The notes: generated by a model not told the origin, from the sequence alone. A DNA stretch of 64,000 nucleotides from JAKOWB01 sp038363005 (GCA_038363005.1 JBBQBI010000001.1:327249-391248); one strand, 5' to 3'. Shown: positions 17,372 to 26,343, numbered from the stretch's first letter. Translations and numbers: made by a program.

Positions 17372-18550
17372 TCAGATGCGCTTGGCGACTTCTTCGAGCA
17401 TGACCTCGGTCGCGCCGCCACCGATAGCCTGCACGCGCGCGTCGCGCGCCATGCGTTCGATGGTGGTTCCGCGCATGAAGCCCATGCCGCCGTGGAACTG
17501 GACGCAGTCGTACATCACCTTGTTGACCAGCTCGCCGCAGTAGGCCTTCAACATCGATACCTCGCGGGTGACGTCATGCCCCTGCGCGTCGCGCCAGGCG
17601 GTAGCATAGATCAGTTGTCGCCCGGCCTCGACCTCGGCGGCGCGCATGGCGAGGCGCTGGCGGATCGCCTGCTTTTCCCACAGGGGCGCGCCGAAGGCCT
17701 TGCGCGCTTTCACATAGTCGAGCGTGAGGTCGAGCGCCGCCTGCGCCTCGCCCATCGCCATGGCGCTGATCACGATGCGCTCGTTTTGGAAGTTCTGCAT
17801 GATGGCGTAGAAGCCACGGCCTTCCTCGCCCAGGATCGCATCGGCCGGAAGCTGGCAGTCGTCGAACACCAGCTCGGCTGTGTCCGAGGAGCGCCAGCCG
17901 TGCTTGTCGAGGGTGCGGCCGACGCGGAAGCCCGGCGTACCCTTTTCGACCAGAAACATCGTCACTGCCTTGGAGCCGCCGTCGAGCGGGCCGGTCTTGG
18001 CCGCGACGCAATAGAGGTCGGCGTGCACGCCGTTGGTGATGAACATCTTGGTGCCGTTCAGCAGCCAGCCCTCGTTGCTGCGGCGGGCTGTCGTGCGAAT
18101 GTTCTTCACGTCGGAGCCGGCATCGGGCTCCGTGACGGCGACGGCGCAGATGGCCTCGCCGGCGATCACCTTGGGCATCCAGCGCGCGCGCTGGGCTTCG
18201 CTGCCGGCATTGTAGAGGTGAACCGAAGCCATGTCGGTGTGGACCAGGGCGGTGATCGCCACACCGGAGTAGGTCGAGCGCCCGAGCTCCTCGGCAAGCA
18301 CGACGGTGGCCAGGGTGTCCATCGCCGATCCGCCATAGGCTTCCGGGTAGCGGATGCCAAAGAAGCCGAGCTCGCCCATGCGACGCAGGACGGGGCGCGG
18401 CACCAGGCCTTCCTGCTCCCAAGCGTCGCCCTGCGGCTTGATCTCCTCCTCAACGAAGCGGCGCAGCTGGTCGCGAAGCAACTCGTGCTCCGGGGAGAAG
18501 TAGATCGAGGCGCCACCGGCCGGCGTCGCTAGGCGCTTGTCGTGCAGCAT
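17372..18550 (-). CDS. Acyl-CoA dehydrogenase
   Basis: The product has 392 residues in the standard ACAD layout: an N-terminal helical domain (FSPEHELLRDQLRRFVEEE), the FAD contact block AICAVAVTEPDAGSDVKNI in mid-protein, and the C-terminal QFHGGMGFMRGTTIERMARD. It inserts a 2,3-double bond into an acyl-CoA and passes electrons to ETF. The C-terminus reads IGGGATEVM rather than the YEGTSEI of short-chain enzymes, so the chain-length class is open; citronellyl- or isovaleryl-type substrates would suit a nearby carboxylase. ATG 18550 is chosen because GGAG lies 6 bases upstream; ATG 18562 is an alternative. It is divergent from the carboxylase operon. Confidence 0.88.
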   Translation of the reverse strand: MLHDKRLATPAGGASIYFSPEHELLRDQLRRFVEEEIKPQGDAWEQEGLVPRPVLRRMGELGFFGIRYPEAYGGSAMDTLATVVLAEELGRSTYSGVAITALVHTDMASVHLYNAGSEAQRARWMPKVIAGEAICAVAVTEPDAGSDVKNIRTTARRSNEGWLLNGTKMFITNGVHADLYCVAAKTGPLDGGSKAVTMFLVEKGTPGFRVGRTLDKHGWRSSDTAELVFDDCQLPADAILGEEGRGFYAIMQNFQNERIVISAMAMGEAQAALDLTLDYVKARKAFGAPLWEKQAIRQRLAMRAAEVEAGRQLIYATAWRDAQGHDVTREVSMLKAYCGELVNKVMYDCVQFHGGMGFMRGTTIERMARDARVQAIGGGATEVMLEEVAKRI

Positions 18551-18583
18551 CGCTGTCTCCATCGGGTCCCGTCGCGCGTCTGC

Positions 18584-18613
18584 TTGACGGCCAAGTTTCG
18601 ATCATCCTACATA
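18584..18613 (+). promoter_or_regulatory. Possible sigma-70 promoter for the carboxylase operon
   Basis: TTGACG (18584-18589) and TACATA (18608-18613) are spaced by 18 bp, about 100 bp ahead of the carboxyltransferase start. The region around 18605-18635 is AT-rich and lies between two divergent operons, so it probably also holds the opposing promoter and any TetR operator. The -10 match is weak. Confidence 0.3.
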
Positions 18614-18711
18614 ATCGAACATACGTTAGTTAGCTGCCTCGGCGAGTCAATCCGGCACTGCGACCGGACGGCAGGAAGGGCGCCTGCCAGGGTGCCACCA
18701 GGAGGAATGAG

Positions 18712-20271
18712 ATGGCGGGGAGCACGGCGTCGTCCTTCGCGACGATGATCGAGACGCTGCGCGGCCATCACCGGGCCATGCTGGCGGGTGGTGGCGAGGC
18801 GCAGGTGGCACGCCATCGCCAGCGCGGCAAGATTCCCGTCCGGGACCGGATCGATCTCCTGCTCGACCCCGGCAGCCCCTTCCTGGAGCTGTCGCCGCTA
18901 GCGGCCCACGGCCTCTATGGCGGCGGCGTGATGTCGGCCGGCATCGTGACGGGCATCGGTCTGGTGCACGACACGCCCTGCATCGTGATCGCCAACGACG
19001 CGACCGTGAAGGGTGGCTCCTTCTTCGCCGAGACGGTGAAGAAGCACCTGCGCGCACAGGAGATCGCCGAGGAGCACCGGCTGCCGTGCCTCTACCTGGT
19101 TGATTGCGGAGGCGCCTTCCTGCCCGAGCAGGACCGCGTCTTCCCCGACCGCGATCATTTCGGCGGCTCGTTCTACAACCAGTGCCGCCTGTCCGCCGCG
19201 GGCATCCCACAGATCTCGGCCGTGTTCGGCGGCTGCACGGCGGGCGGCGCCTACATCCCGGCGCTCTCGGACGAAGTAGTCATGGTGCGCGGGACCGGCC
19301 GTATCCACCTGGGCGGGCCGCCGATCGTCAAGGCGGCGATCAACGAAATCGTCGATGGCGAGACGCTGGGCGGTGCCGACATGCACACGACTGTTTCGGG
19401 TGTCTCGGACCATGTCGCGGCGAACGAGACCGAGGCGATCGGCCGCTTGCGCGCCATTGTGCAGGGCTTTGGGGAGCTGCGCCGCGTCACGCCGCCGCCC
19501 TTTCCACCGGTCCCGCCGGTCGCCGATCCGGCGGAGCTGACGGCCATCGTGCCGACCGACCTGAAGAAACCCTACGATGTGCGGGAAGTGATCGCCCGCC
19601 TGGTCGATGCCAGCGCCGTCCAGGAATTCAAGCCGGCCTATGGCGCCTCGCTGGTCTGCGCCTTCGCCTGCATCCACGGCTATCCGGTGGGGATACTGGC
19701 CAACAATGGCGTGCTGTTCTCGGAGTCGGCCGTGAAGGGCGCGCATTTCATCGAACTCTGCGATCAGCGTCACATTCCGCTGCTGTTCCTGCAGAACATC
19801 ACCGGCTTCATGATTGGGACCGAAGCTGAGCGGGCCGGCATCGCCAAGCATTCGGCCAAGCTCGTCTATGCCGTTTCGAACGCCCGAGTGCCGAAGTACA
19901 CCGTGATCATTGGCGGCTCCTACGGCGCCGGCAATTACGGCATGTGCGGTCGCGGCTTCCGGCCGCGCTTCCTGTTCTCCTGGCCGAACGCACGCATCGC
20001 CACCATGAGCCCGGAGGTCGCTGCGACGGTAGTGACAGAGCTGCGCCGCCAGAGCCTGAAAGGCGAGGCCGACGAGGCCGCCCTGGCGGAGCTCGACCGC
20101 AAGACCCGCGCGCAGTTCGAGCAGCAGAGCGATCCCTTTTTCGCCACCGCGCGCCTGTGGGACGACGGCATCATCGAGCCCGGCCAGACGCGCGACGTCC
20201 TGGGCCTCTGTCTTTCCCTGTCCGCTGGCGAGCCGCGCGATCCCTCGCCGCGGCCCGTCTATCGCATGTGA
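18712..20271 (+). CDS. Acyl-CoA carboxylase carboxyltransferase (beta) subunit
   Basis: The product has 519 residues and two crotonase-fold halves typical of biotin-dependent carboxyltransferases. The N half has GGGVMSAGIVTGIG and FGGCTAGGAYIPALSDE; the C half has the oxyanion-type loop IGGSYGAGNYGMCGR. It transfers CO2 from carboxybiotin to an acyl-CoA. Overall it most resembles methylcrotonyl-/geranyl-CoA carboxylase beta subunits (LiuB/AtuC type), with the order acyl-CoA dehydrogenase, beta, alpha as in those pathways. No HMG-CoA lyase gene is present, so leucine degradation is not proven. A strong AGGAGG lies 7 bases before ATG 18712. The biotin carboxylase gene follows after 7 bp. Confidence 0.87.
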   Translation: MAGSTASSFATMIETLRGHHRAMLAGGGEAQVARHRQRGKIPVRDRIDLLLDPGSPFLELSPLAAHGLYGGGVMSAGIVTGIGLVHDTPCIVIANDATVKGGSFFAETVKKHLRAQEIAEEHRLPCLYLVDCGGAFLPEQDRVFPDRDHFGGSFYNQCRLSAAGIPQISAVFGGCTAGGAYIPALSDEVVMVRGTGRIHLGGPPIVKAAINEIVDGETLGGADMHTTVSGVSDHVAANETEAIGRLRAIVQGFGELRRVTPPPFPPVPPVADPAELTAIVPTDLKKPYDVREVIARLVDASAVQEFKPAYGASLVCAFACIHGYPVGILANNGVLFSESAVKGAHFIELCDQRHIPLLFLQNITGFMIGTEAERAGIAKHSAKLVYAVSNARVPKYTVIIGGSYGAGNYGMCGRGFRPRFLFSWPNARIATMSPEVAATVVTELRRQSLKGEADEAALAELDRKTRAQFEQQSDPFFATARLWDDGIIEPGQTRDVLGLCLSLSAGEPRDPSPRPVYRM

Positions 20272-20278
20272 GCCCTAT

Positions 20279-22273
20279 ATGTTCCGTTCACTTCTGATCG
20301 CCAACCGCGGCGAAATCGCCTGCCGGATCATGCGGACCGCCAGGGCCATGGGCCTGCGTACGGTTGCGGTCTATTCCGCGGCCGACCGCGATGCGCTGCA
20401 TGTCCAAATGGCCGACGTGGCGGTGCCGATCGGGCCGGCGGCGGCGCGCGAAAGCTATCTCGACGCCGCGAAGATCATTGCCGCGGCGAAGGCAACAGGT
20501 GCGGAGGCCATTCATCCTGGCTACGGCTTCCTGTCGGAGAAGCCGGAGCTACCCGACCTCTGCGCCACGAACGGCCTTGCCTGGGTGGGTCCGCACAGCC
20601 GTGCCATTCGCGCCATGGGCTCGAAGATCGAGGCGAAACAACTGGCGGCGAAGGCCGGCGTGCCGGTCATCCCAGGCTACGACGGGGCCGACCAGGGCGA
20701 CGAGCGCATGGCCGCGGAGGCCGAGCGCCTGGGCCTGCCGGTGATGATCAAGGCCTCCGCCGGCGGCGGCGGCAAAGGCATGCGCGCGGCTTTCGTCGCG
20801 GCTGAGCTCAAGGCCACTATCGCGATGGCCCGCCGCGAGGCGGAGAGCGCCTTCGGGGACGGCCGGCTGTTGATCGAGAAGCTCATAACCCGTCCCCGGC
20901 ATGTCGAAGTCCAGGTACTTGGCGACAAGCATGGCCGCCTCCTGCATCTCTTCGAACGCGACTGCTCGGTCCAGCGCAACAACCAGAAGCTCCTGGAGGA
21001 AGCGCCCGCGCCGAACCTGTCCGACGCGACGCGCCGGGCGCTGTACGAGCATGCGGTGCGCCTCGCAGCCGCCATCGATTACGATTCAGCCGGCACGCTG
21101 GAATTCATCGTCGATGCCGCGACCGAGGAAATCTTCTTCCTAGAGATGAACACGCGGCTTCAGGTGGAGCACACGGTCACCGAGGCGATCACCGGACTGG
21201 ACCTCGTGGAATGGCAGCTCCGCATTGCGGCCGGGGAAGCGCTGCCGTTCCAGCAAAGCGATATCCGGTCGTGCGGCCATGCCATACAGGCCCGGGTGAC
21301 CGCTGAACGCGCCGATCTTGCCTTCCGCCCCGATGCCGGAGTCATCCTGTCCTGGTCCCAGCCGGCCGACCTGCGGGTGGATGCGGGTGTCGGGACCGGT
21401 GCCACCGTCGGCCTCAACTACGACAGCCTGCTCGCCAAGGTCATCGCGCAGGGCGCGGACCGCGACGCGGCCTTGGCGCGGCTACGGGGCGGCCTGGACC
21501 ACCTGACCGTGCTGGGTCCGGCAACCACGCGGGCCTTCCTGATGGATGTCCTGGCGGAGCCGGCCTTTGCCGAGGGCCGCGCCACCACGCGGCTGATCGC
21601 CGAGAGCTGGCCGCAGGGCTGGGTCCCGGACGCCGCGGATGGCGCACTGGCCCGCCGCCTGGCGGCCCTCGGCGCCCTGCTCGGTGGGGCGGCACCGCGG
21701 TCCGGCGCTTCGCCATGGCGCCAGCTCTCAGGCTTCCGCCTGCTGGCGGCCAGCGGCCGTCCGGCGCGCGGTGTCTTCACCGTGGGGCGCGATGGCGAGC
21801 AGGTCGAGGTCACCGTCGTCGCAGACGGCGATACCTTCACGCTGTCCGACGCAGAGGGGTCGATCCGCCTTCTGGCAACGCGCTCCGCCGGCTCGCTCGA
21901 CATCGTCCTTGACGGCGAGGCGCTCCGCTGTCCCATCCATGTCGATGGGCAGCGGGTTGCGTTGCGCGCGCGGACGGTGGAAGCCCTGTTCGACGTCGTA
22001 CCGGCGGCCGAGGCGGCGCTGGCCTCCGCCGCGGCTGGCGGCGGGCACGCCGGGGCCGACGTGGTCGCACCCATGCCGGGCCTGATCGCGCAGATCAACG
22101 TCGCCGTTGGCGATCACGTCACTGTCGGCCAGACGGTCGCAGTGCTCGAATCCATGAAGCTCTTCACCGACCTGATAGCCGCTGTGGACGGACGTGTCGC
22201 GGCCGTCTCGGCCGAGCGTGGCAAGACAGTATCGGCCGGTGCGCTCATCATCGCGATCGAACCCGCAGGCTGA
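20279..22273 (+). CDS. Acyl-CoA carboxylase biotin carboxylase/BCCP (alpha) subunit
   Basis: The product has 664 residues. MFRSLLIANRGEIACRIMRT starts the biotin carboxylase domain, followed by the ATP-grasp glycine loop ASAGGGGKGMR near residue 160 and FLEMNTRLQVEHTVTE near 290. The last 75 residues form a biotinyl domain (APMPGLIAQINVAVGD) with the biotin lysine in VLESMKLF; the usual AMKM is replaced by SMKL. It carboxylates its biotin with ATP and bicarbonate and feeds the beta subunit encoded 7 bp upstream. A 10-bp gap leads to the MaoC gene, so all three form one operon. Confidence 0.9.
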   Translation: MFRSLLIANRGEIACRIMRTARAMGLRTVAVYSAADRDALHVQMADVAVPIGPAAARESYLDAAKIIAAAKATGAEAIHPGYGFLSEKPELPDLCATNGLAWVGPHSRAIRAMGSKIEAKQLAAKAGVPVIPGYDGADQGDERMAAEAERLGLPVMIKASAGGGGKGMRAAFVAAELKATIAMARREAESAFGDGRLLIEKLITRPRHVEVQVLGDKHGRLLHLFERDCSVQRNNQKLLEEAPAPNLSDATRRALYEHAVRLAAAIDYDSAGTLEFIVDAATEEIFFLEMNTRLQVEHTVTEAITGLDLVEWQLRIAAGEALPFQQSDIRSCGHAIQARVTAERADLAFRPDAGVILSWSQPADLRVDAGVGTGATVGLNYDSLLAKVIAQGADRDAALARLRGGLDHLTVLGPATTRAFLMDVLAEPAFAEGRATTRLIAESWPQGWVPDAADGALARRLAALGALLGGAAPRSGASPWRQLSGFRLLAASGRPARGVFTVGRDGEQVEVTVVADGDTFTLSDAEGSIRLLATRSAGSLDIVLDGEALRCPIHVDGQRVALRARTVEALFDVVPAAEAALASAAAGGGHAGADVVAPMPGLIAQINVAVGDHVTVGQTVAVLESMKLFTDLIAAVDGRVAAVSAERGKTVSAGALIIAIEPAG

Positions 22274-22283
22274 GAGGCGCGAC

Positions 22284-22748
22284 ATGCCCGGACTCTGGTA
22301 TGAGGAATTCCAAGTCGGCCAGACCTTCGATCATCCGATCACGCGGTCGGTGACCGAAGCCGACAACATGCTCTTCTGCAACATGACGCTCAATCCGCAG
22401 CCGCTGCACATCGACGCGCACTACGCGGCGGGGACCGAGTACGGCAAGCCGTTGGTGAACTCGCTCTTCACCCTGGGGCTGATGATCGGCATTTCCGTGC
22501 ACGACACTACGCTGCGCACGACGATCGCCAACCTGGGCATGAGCGACGTCAATTTCCCGGCGCCGGTCTTCCACGGTGACAGTATCCGTGTGGTGACCAC
22601 GGTGCGGGACCTGCGTGAAAGCCGGTCGCGGCCAACGGCGGGCCTCGTCACCTTCCGCCACCAGGCCTTCAACCAGGACGGCATCGAGGTGGCGAACTGC
22701 AGCCGCGTCGCACTGATGCGCAAGCGTCCGGTCGCCAGCGGCGACTAG
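22284..22748 (+). CDS. MaoC-family (R)-type enoyl-CoA hydratase
   Basis: This 154-residue hotdog protein begins PGLWYEEFQVGQTFDH and has the MaoC catalytic region, here NMTLNPQPLHIDAHYA, which contains the Asp/His pair used by (R)-specific hydratases. A second typical block is FPAPVFHGDSIRV. It would hydrate or dehydrate an enoyl-CoA produced by the acyl-CoA dehydrogenase/carboxylase pathway. It is the last gene of the carboxylase operon and converges with a TetR gene 14 bp away. Confidence 0.85.
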   Translation: MPGLWYEEFQVGQTFDHPITRSVTEADNMLFCNMTLNPQPLHIDAHYAAGTEYGKPLVNSLFTLGLMIGISVHDTTLRTTIANLGMSDVNFPAPVFHGDSIRVVTTVRDLRESRSRPTAGLVTFRHQAFNQDGIEVANCSRVALMRKRPVASGD

Positions 22749-22762
22749 CGGGGCTGGCGCGG

Positions 22763-23392
22763 TCAGTCCCGCAGGAAGAGGCTGGTGAACTCGCGCGCCA
22801 GCGTCTCGATGGAATGGCGGCCAGGGCGGTACCACTCCGGCGACCAGTTCATCATGCCGAGGAGGGCCAACTGCATGGTTTCGGCCGAGAGCCCCACGGG
22901 CGTCGCCTTGGCCTGCAGCAGCTCGGCGATGAGGTCCTTCCAGACCGCTTCATAGCGGCGCCGGTGCGGCTTGGCCGACTCCCGGACGGCCTCCGGCGCA
23001 TCGCCATGGGCCTTGAGGCCGGCGGAGGTATAGTCGCTGAACTCGAGCAAGGCGTTCAGATGCGCGTAGATCCCGGCTTCCAGCCGCATCCGCGGCGTGG
23101 CGTCGGCAGGTAGGGCCGCCAGGGCTCCGGTCACCGCGTCGAAGACGTGGTCGACGCCGTCGTTCATCACGGCGGCGACGATCTTCTCCTTCGAGGCGAA
23201 ATGGTAGTAGACACTGCCCGCCTTGATCCCCACCACCGCCGCGATCTCGCGCAGCGTCGTTGCCCGGTAGCCACCCTGGCGCAGGCAGCGCGCGGCGACA
23301 TCGAGGATTTCGCGACGCGACGTCGGCTGGCTTTGCTGCGGGACAATCTTCGAGCGTTGGCCGGCCGGCGTTTCTGCCCGTTTGGCGGTCAT
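22763..23392 (-). CDS. TetR/AcrR family transcriptional regulator
   Basis: The product has 209 residues. The N-terminal HTH (SRREILDVAARCLRQGGY, then TTLREIAAVVG and SVYYHFASKEKI) is canonical TetR. The C-terminal ligand domain has no recognised signature beyond helical content. It probably controls the adjacent acyl-CoA carboxylase/dehydrogenase genes, with an acyl-CoA as a plausible ligand. ATG 23392 is used; the frame is open about 90 codons further upstream but crosses a tRNA-derived sequence and does not look coding. Confidence 0.86.
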   Translation of the reverse strand: MTAKRAETPAGQRSKIVPQQSQPTSRREILDVAARCLRQGGYRATTLREIAAVVGIKAGSVYYHFASKEKIVAAVMNDGVDHVFDAVTGALAALPADATPRMRLEAGIYAHLNALLEFSDYTSAGLKAHGDAPEAVRESAKPHRRRYEAVWKDLIAELLQAKATPVGLSAETMQLALLGMMNWSPEWYRPGRHSIETLAREFTSLFLRD

Positions 23393-23692
23393 GCAAAGGT
23401 TACCGATATTGCAAGGCGAGCGGGCACCGTAGACCTTGCCAGAATGGCCTTCAAGCGTTGCAGGAAGACGGATCTCCCCGGCCGAGGTGAAGAGGGCGCT
23501 GGTGCTGCCGAGAGGCACCGGATTGGAAGCGTAAGTAAATGCTACGCAAAGATCTGTCGGGTTGCTCAGCCACAGGCCCTGGAGACGCCGGAGCCCAACG
23601 TCGACGGCCGCTTTGAATTGCCAGCCTGGCTGAAGACGTAACGCAATCGGACCGGCGGGCATTACGATACGCGGCAGTCTGGCGTTGTTGGA
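23393..23692. other. Intergenic region holding a tRNA-Thr 3'-end fragment
   Basis: I see no gene in these 300 bp between two minus-strand genes. The region contains a 27-bp copy of the 3' end of the tRNA-Thr gene plus its flank (23489-23515), described separately. The rest is moderately GC-rich, with a short AT-richer patch at 23525-23560 and no clear terminator or promoter. Confidence 0.5.
23489..23515 (+). repeat. 27-bp direct repeat, left copy (tRNA-Thr 3' end; candidate attachment site)
   Basis: These 27 bases (GAAGAGGGC...CCGAGAGG) are identical to 42176-42202. The right copy covers the last 13 bases of the tRNA-Thr body, its encoded CCA and 11 bases of downstream flank. Here only the 3' fragment is present: after 23515 the sequence departs from the tRNA. 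The two copies are in the same orientation, 18.7 kb apart. A truncated tRNA 3' end facing an intact tRNA is the usual footprint of site-specific integration into a tRNA gene. Confidence 0.75.
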
Positions 23693-24451
23693 CTACTTCA
23701 GGAAGCGCTGCACGCCGTCGAGGAACTCCGGCGACTTGAAGCGGCTGTCTTGCGCGGCGAGCTCCTCCTCCAACGCCGCCTCCAAGGTGCCGGGCAGGGC
23801 GCGCAACAGGCGCTTGGTGGCGGCGAAGGCGCCGGCAGGCAGGCTGGCCAGCTTCGACGCGCTGATCATGGCAGTGCTCAGTGCCGTGCCGTCGTCGACT
23901 ACCTGATCGACCAGGCCGATCTCCAGTGCCCGCGCGGCGTCCAGCAGATCGGCGCCGAGGAACAGTGCCTCGGCACGCGCGGTGCCGATCCGGCGCGCGA
24001 CGGTGAAGATGGTGCCCCAGTCGGGCACGAAGCCGATTCTAGCGAAGGTGAAACCAATGCGCGCGCCGCGCCCCATGACGATGCTGTCGCAGCACATCGC
24101 CAGCGCCAGGCCGCCGCCGACGCCCACCCCTTCGATCGCCGCGACGCTGGGCTTCTCCAGCGTCCACAGCGCCCGCACCAGCGCGTGGCCGCGCTGCAGG
24201 TAGGCGCGAAAGTCCGCCGGTTCGACCGTCATCAGGCCCTGGATGTCGCCCCCGGCGCTGAAGCTGCCGTCGGCGCCGGTCAACAGGAGGGCGCGAACTT
24301 GCGGGTCCGTGGCGGCGGTGGTGATCGACATAGCAAGAGCGTCGCGCATGGCTGCGTTCATGGCGTTCTTCTTGCCCGGCTGCGTCATGGTCAGGACCAG
24401 CAGGCCGTCGGGCTGCAGCGTAGTCTGCAGGAAGGGGCTGGGGGAGGGCAC
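23693..24451 (-). CDS. Enoyl-CoA hydratase/isomerase family protein, PaaG-like
   Basis: The product has 252 residues in the crotonase fold: GADGSFSAGGDIQGL gives the oxyanion-hole strand, followed by GVGVGGGLALAMCCD and ARIGFVPDWGTIFTVAR. The two glutamates of classical hydratases are missing. The first is replaced by Ala in GGGLALAM. The residue after the proline in FVPDWG is an Asp, as in PaaG and delta3-delta2 enoyl-CoA isomerases. I therefore favour isomerisation over hydration. It is followed on the same strand by nothing but the tRNA-Thr fragment, and the TetR gene lies 7 bp upstream of it. Confidence 0.82.
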   Translation of the reverse strand: MPSPSPFLQTTLQPDGLLVLTMTQPGKKNAMNAAMRDALAMSITTAATDPQVRALLLTGADGSFSAGGDIQGLMTVEPADFRAYLQRGHALVRALWTLEKPSVAAIEGVGVGGGLALAMCCDSIVMGRGARIGFTFARIGFVPDWGTIFTVARRIGTARAEALFLGADLLDAARALEIGLVDQVVDDGTALSTAMISASKLASLPAGAFAATKRLLRALPGTLEAALEEELAAQDSRFKSPEFLDGVQRFLK

Positions 24452-24458
24452 CTGCAGT

Positions 24459-25088
24459 TTACCTTTGCTGGATGCCGCCGAAGACCATCGCGATCAGCTC
24501 GTCGGCGATCTGCTCGCCGCTCTTCTCGCCCGTTGGCGAGTACCAGCGGTGCAGGCTGCGGATGGCGCCCATGACGAAGAACTCGATCAGGCGCGCGTCG
24601 CAGTGGCGCAGGCTGCCGTCCGCCATGCCCTGCTCGACCAAGTCGCGGAAGGCGCGGTCCCATTCCTTGCGCCGCTTGCGGATGATCGCCAGGTGCTTGG
24701 CGCTGAGTGCCGAATCGCTGGTGATCAGCGCGCCACCGCCCAGCTCGCTGGTCAGGCGGGTGACGTAGCCGCGGATCAGCAGCTCGAGGCGCTCCCGCGC
24801 GGTCCTGCCCAGGCGCTGCGCCTCTTCCAGCGCCTCCTCGCCCAGGTCAAAGGCCAGGCTGTGGCAGAGGTAGAACAGTTCCTTCTTGTTCTTGACGTAG
24901 TAGTAGATTGCCGTCTTCGAGACGTTCAGCAGGCGGGCGATGTCGTCCATCGAGGTCTCGCGGAAGCCGTGCTCGCGAAACACCCGGCTGGCCGTGGCCA
25001 CCAGCGCGCGCCGCTTCTGGTCGTGGATTTCCTCCCGGCTGAGGCCGGCGCCAAACCATTTGCTGTCGTCCGAGGCGATACGTCCCAT
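24459..25088 (-). CDS. TetR/AcrR family transcriptional regulator
   Basis: The product has 209 residues. The HTH is clear: RRALVATASRVFREHGFRET, then DDIARLLNVSKTAIYYYV and KNKKELFYLC. The C-terminal domain resembles TetR_C regions of fatty-acid/acyl-CoA regulators, with RWYSPTGEKSGEQIADELI near the end. It is transcribed divergently from the Ldh2/GMC pair and upstream of the PaaG-like gene, so it probably controls both. ATG 25088 starts MGRIASDD; the frame is open to 25178, but that extension has no regulator-like sequence. Confidence 0.84.
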   Translation of the reverse strand: MGRIASDDSKWFGAGLSREEIHDQKRRALVATASRVFREHGFRETSMDDIARLLNVSKTAIYYYVKNKKELFYLCHSLAFDLGEEALEEAQRLGRTARERLELLIRGYVTRLTSELGGGALITSDSALSAKHLAIIRKRRKEWDRAFRDLVEQGMADGSLRHCDARLIEFFVMGAIRSLHRWYSPTGEKSGEQIADELIAMVFGGIQQR

Positions 25089-25203
25089 GCCCAATCCGTG
25101 CGAGAGTTTCACCGGCCGCGCGCAGCTGTTCGCTTCGCCCGGGACCGCGAGAATGGCAAAAACAAACCGCGCTGTCATTGTTCATGACTAACGCGTCGAA
25201 ATA

Positions 25204-25231
25204 TTGACGTATGGGTAAGTTACGCTATCCT
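25204..25231 (+). promoter_or_regulatory. Sigma-70-like promoter for the Ldh2/GMC operon with overlapping imperfect dyad
   Basis: TTGACG (25204-25209) and TATCCT (25226-25231) are 16 bp apart, about 50 bp ahead of GTG 25282. An imperfect dyad, ACGTA-TGGG-TAAGT, lies between the hexamers. It would be a natural operator for the divergent TetR regulator, since a bound protein would block RNA polymerase. The hexamers are read directly; operator function is inferred. Confidence 0.45.
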
Positions 25232-25281
25232 GGGGCCGCGGGCGCAGTGGCAGGCGTCGGTGCCAGGGCGGGGAGGGCGGT

Positions 25282-26343
25282 GTGAAGACTGAGTCGGTCC
25301 GCCTGCTACCGGCTGCTCTGGAGCAGGCACTGGCCGCGCTGTTCGCCGCGGAGGGCTGCGGCGACGCGGAAGCTGGTGCGATCGCCAACCACCTGGTCGG
25401 TGCCGACCTGGCCGGCCACCCCAGCCATGGCAGCAGCCTGACGCCGATCTACCTCGCCAATCTGCGCGCCGGGCTGGTGCGCCCTGGCCAGCGGCCGGAG
25501 GCGGTCGCGACCGGCAACGACTTCCTGCTGTTCGACGGCGGTCGCGGCTTCGGCCAGTGGGTCGGCAGCCAAGCCATCGACCGTGTCACCGAGGTCGTCG
25601 CTGCGCGCGGGACGGCGATCTTCGCCCTGCGCGACGTGCATCACCTGGGGCGCATCGGCGCCTATGGCGAGCGTCTGGCGCAGCAGGGCATCGTCTCGGC
25701 ACTCTTCGTCAACACCGTGAGCCGCCCTATCGTGGCACCGCACGGCGGTGCCGAGGCCCGCATGGGCACTAATCCGGTCTGCATCACCGTGCCGCGTGGT
25801 GAGACGCCGGTGGTGCTCGACTTCGCCACCAGCGCCATTGCCGTCGGCAAAGCGCGGGTGGCGATGGAGGCCGGCGAAGCCCTGCCGCCCGGCGTCGCCA
25901 TCGACGCGGCCGGCCAGCCGACGACCGATCCCGGTCAGCTCTATGCCTCGCCGTCGGGCGCGCTGCTGCCGCTGGGCGGCTACAAGGGGTGGGGCCTCAA
26001 CGTCGTCTGCGAGCTGCTGTCCGCCTGCATCGGTGGCTCGATCATGGCAGGCGAGCGTCCAGCCGGCATGGTGTCCAACAACCTTATCGGCATGGCCTTC
26101 AAGCTGGACCAACGAGCGGCGACACCGCTGGAGGAGACCATCACCTATTGCCTGGAGACGCGCCCGATGGCCGGCGATGTGGTCCGGCTACCAGGCGATC
26201 CCGAGCGTGCCAGCCGGGTCAAGCTGCAGGCCGCGGGGCTGCCGATGGCGGCTGCGACCTGGGCCAGCATTGCCGAGCTCTGCCGCGCGGCCGGCCTGGC
26301 GCCGGCACTGCTTGCCGCCTGCCGTGTGGGATCGGCGTCATGA
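25282..26343 (+). CDS. Ldh2 family NAD(P)-dependent malate/L-lactate-type dehydrogenase
   Basis: The product has 353 residues of the MDH/LDH-2 (YlbC/AllD/ComC) family, which has an unusual NAD(P)-binding fold unrelated to classical LDH. Family marks are GADLAGHPSHGSSL, ALRDVHHLGRIGAYGE (His in the active region), GGAEARMGTNPVCI and PLGGYKGWGLNVVCELL. Members oxidise L-2-hydroxy acids or reduce imines and 2-keto acids. The start is GTG 25282, preceded by GGGAGGGCGG. The stop overlaps the GMC oxidoreductase start by 4 bp, so substrate handling is probably shared. Confidence 0.87.
   Translation: MKTESVRLLPAALEQALAALFAAEGCGDAEAGAIANHLVGADLAGHPSHGSSLTPIYLANLRAGLVRPGQRPEAVATGNDFLLFDGGRGFGQWVGSQAIDRVTEVVAARGTAIFALRDVHHLGRIGAYGERLAQQGIVSALFVNTVSRPIVAPHGGAEARMGTNPVCITVPRGETPVVLDFATSAIAVGKARVAMEAGEALPPGVAIDAAGQPTTDPGQLYASPSGALLPLGGYKGWGLNVVCELLSACIGGSIMAGERPAGMVSNNLIGMAFKLDQRAATPLEETITYCLETRPMAGDVVRLPGDPERASRVKLQAAGLPMAAATWASIAELCRAAGLAPALLAACRVGSAS

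Noticed and set aside
15663..17543. A 626-codon open frame antisense to the indolepyruvate oxidoreductase gene
   Set aside because: Long antisense frames are expected in GC-rich DNA; it has no domain pattern, while the minus-strand protein has all its ThDP and Fe-S motifs.
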